Assembly (NCBI GenBank): GCA_023014485.1
Contig: JAJOZX010005519.1
Coordinates: 1-64,000, forward strand
Source: Bathynomus jamesi
Lineage: Eukaryota > Arthropoda > Malacostraca > Isopoda > Cirolanidae
Direction of reading: 5' to 3'
DNA length: 64,000 bases
Of this stretch, positions 63,714-64,000 are shown in pieces. The position numbers and the translations under genes are program-made. Position 1 is the stretch's first letter; each line of letters opens with the position of its first letter. The notes beneath the pieces were generated by a model. The model saw only the letters and a list, made by a program, of their open reading frames with translations. It was not told where the DNA came from and searched no databases.

Positions 63714-63833
63714 GTAAGAAACGCATGCTGGAATGACCAGAAGGCAGTGCTCTCCTACTCTTCGTCTACACGTACCATTTGACGATTTTTTTAAATTAAA
63801 TTTTGAATTTATATGCAAGGGGTAATAGCCATG

Positions 63834-63836
63834 AAC

Positions 63837-63871
<35 letters not shown>
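63834..63871. repeat. (TTA)n microsatellite
   Basis: About ten uninterrupted trinucleotide units in the intron after A2M exon 11. Confidence 0.95.
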
Positions 63872-63873
<2 letters not shown>

Positions 63874-64000
63874 CGTAGACATTTGGGGATTAATGTCAGC
63901 ATCTCCACAAAGGTAAACCTGTGAAAAGCATTAAATATAAATACAAAATAAACTGAAGTAAACATTTAAAAAATTAAAGGCAACAACATTAAAAAAAAGC

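Overview
This window is from an arthropod nuclear genome, most likely a decapod crustacean or a chelicerate. The evidence for that is spliceosomal introns, dense (TA)n, (AC)n and (CT)n microsatellites, TTAGG-type repeats, many mariner/Tc1, hAT and CR1-like elements, and a true alpha-2-macroglobulin gene. Insects such as flies carry TEP genes instead, but I cannot name the species. No bacterial, organellar or CRISPR-like sequence was seen.

Layout. 0-34 kb is a mosaic of transposable elements with no recognisable host gene. It holds: a DD41D mariner (150-1431); a Ty3/gypsy LTR element (about 2140-8892) with a hAT inserted in gag and a deletion fusing integrase to the LTR end; tRNA-like repeats in a palindrome (8925-9945); a DD37D (maT-like) mariner (10074-11710); two relatives of one unusual transposon group whose transposase has a D...C(2)H...E signature (11751-15278 and 21044-24857); several LINE fragments; twin internally deleted mariners (20306-20953 and 33102-33746); and a hAT (28807-32418) that hosts a LINE and another DD41D mariner.

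34-63.7 kb is the 5' part of an alpha-2-macroglobulin gene on the + strand. Eleven exons were found (33970-63713), covering MG1 to about MG6, up to just before the bait region. The signal-peptide exon and the thioester half are not in the window. The introns are filled with a DD36E Tc1 element, 5S-rRNA-derived SINEs, dimeric tRNA-derived SINEs, hAT elements with clear 8-bp target duplications, two tandem CR1-like LINEs (49.8-56.7 kb), and an inverted-duplicated element carrying an unrecognised protein (44.4-48.1 kb).

A pattern runs through the whole window. Coding regions of unrelated origin, the host gene included, are broken mostly by single-base indels, several of them in homopolymer runs, with few other defects. 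Either the assembly is unpolished, or both the gene and the transposons are decaying. This matters for every 'pseudogene' call below. Coordinates of element ends supported by TA or 8-bp target duplications are reliable; others are marked approximate.
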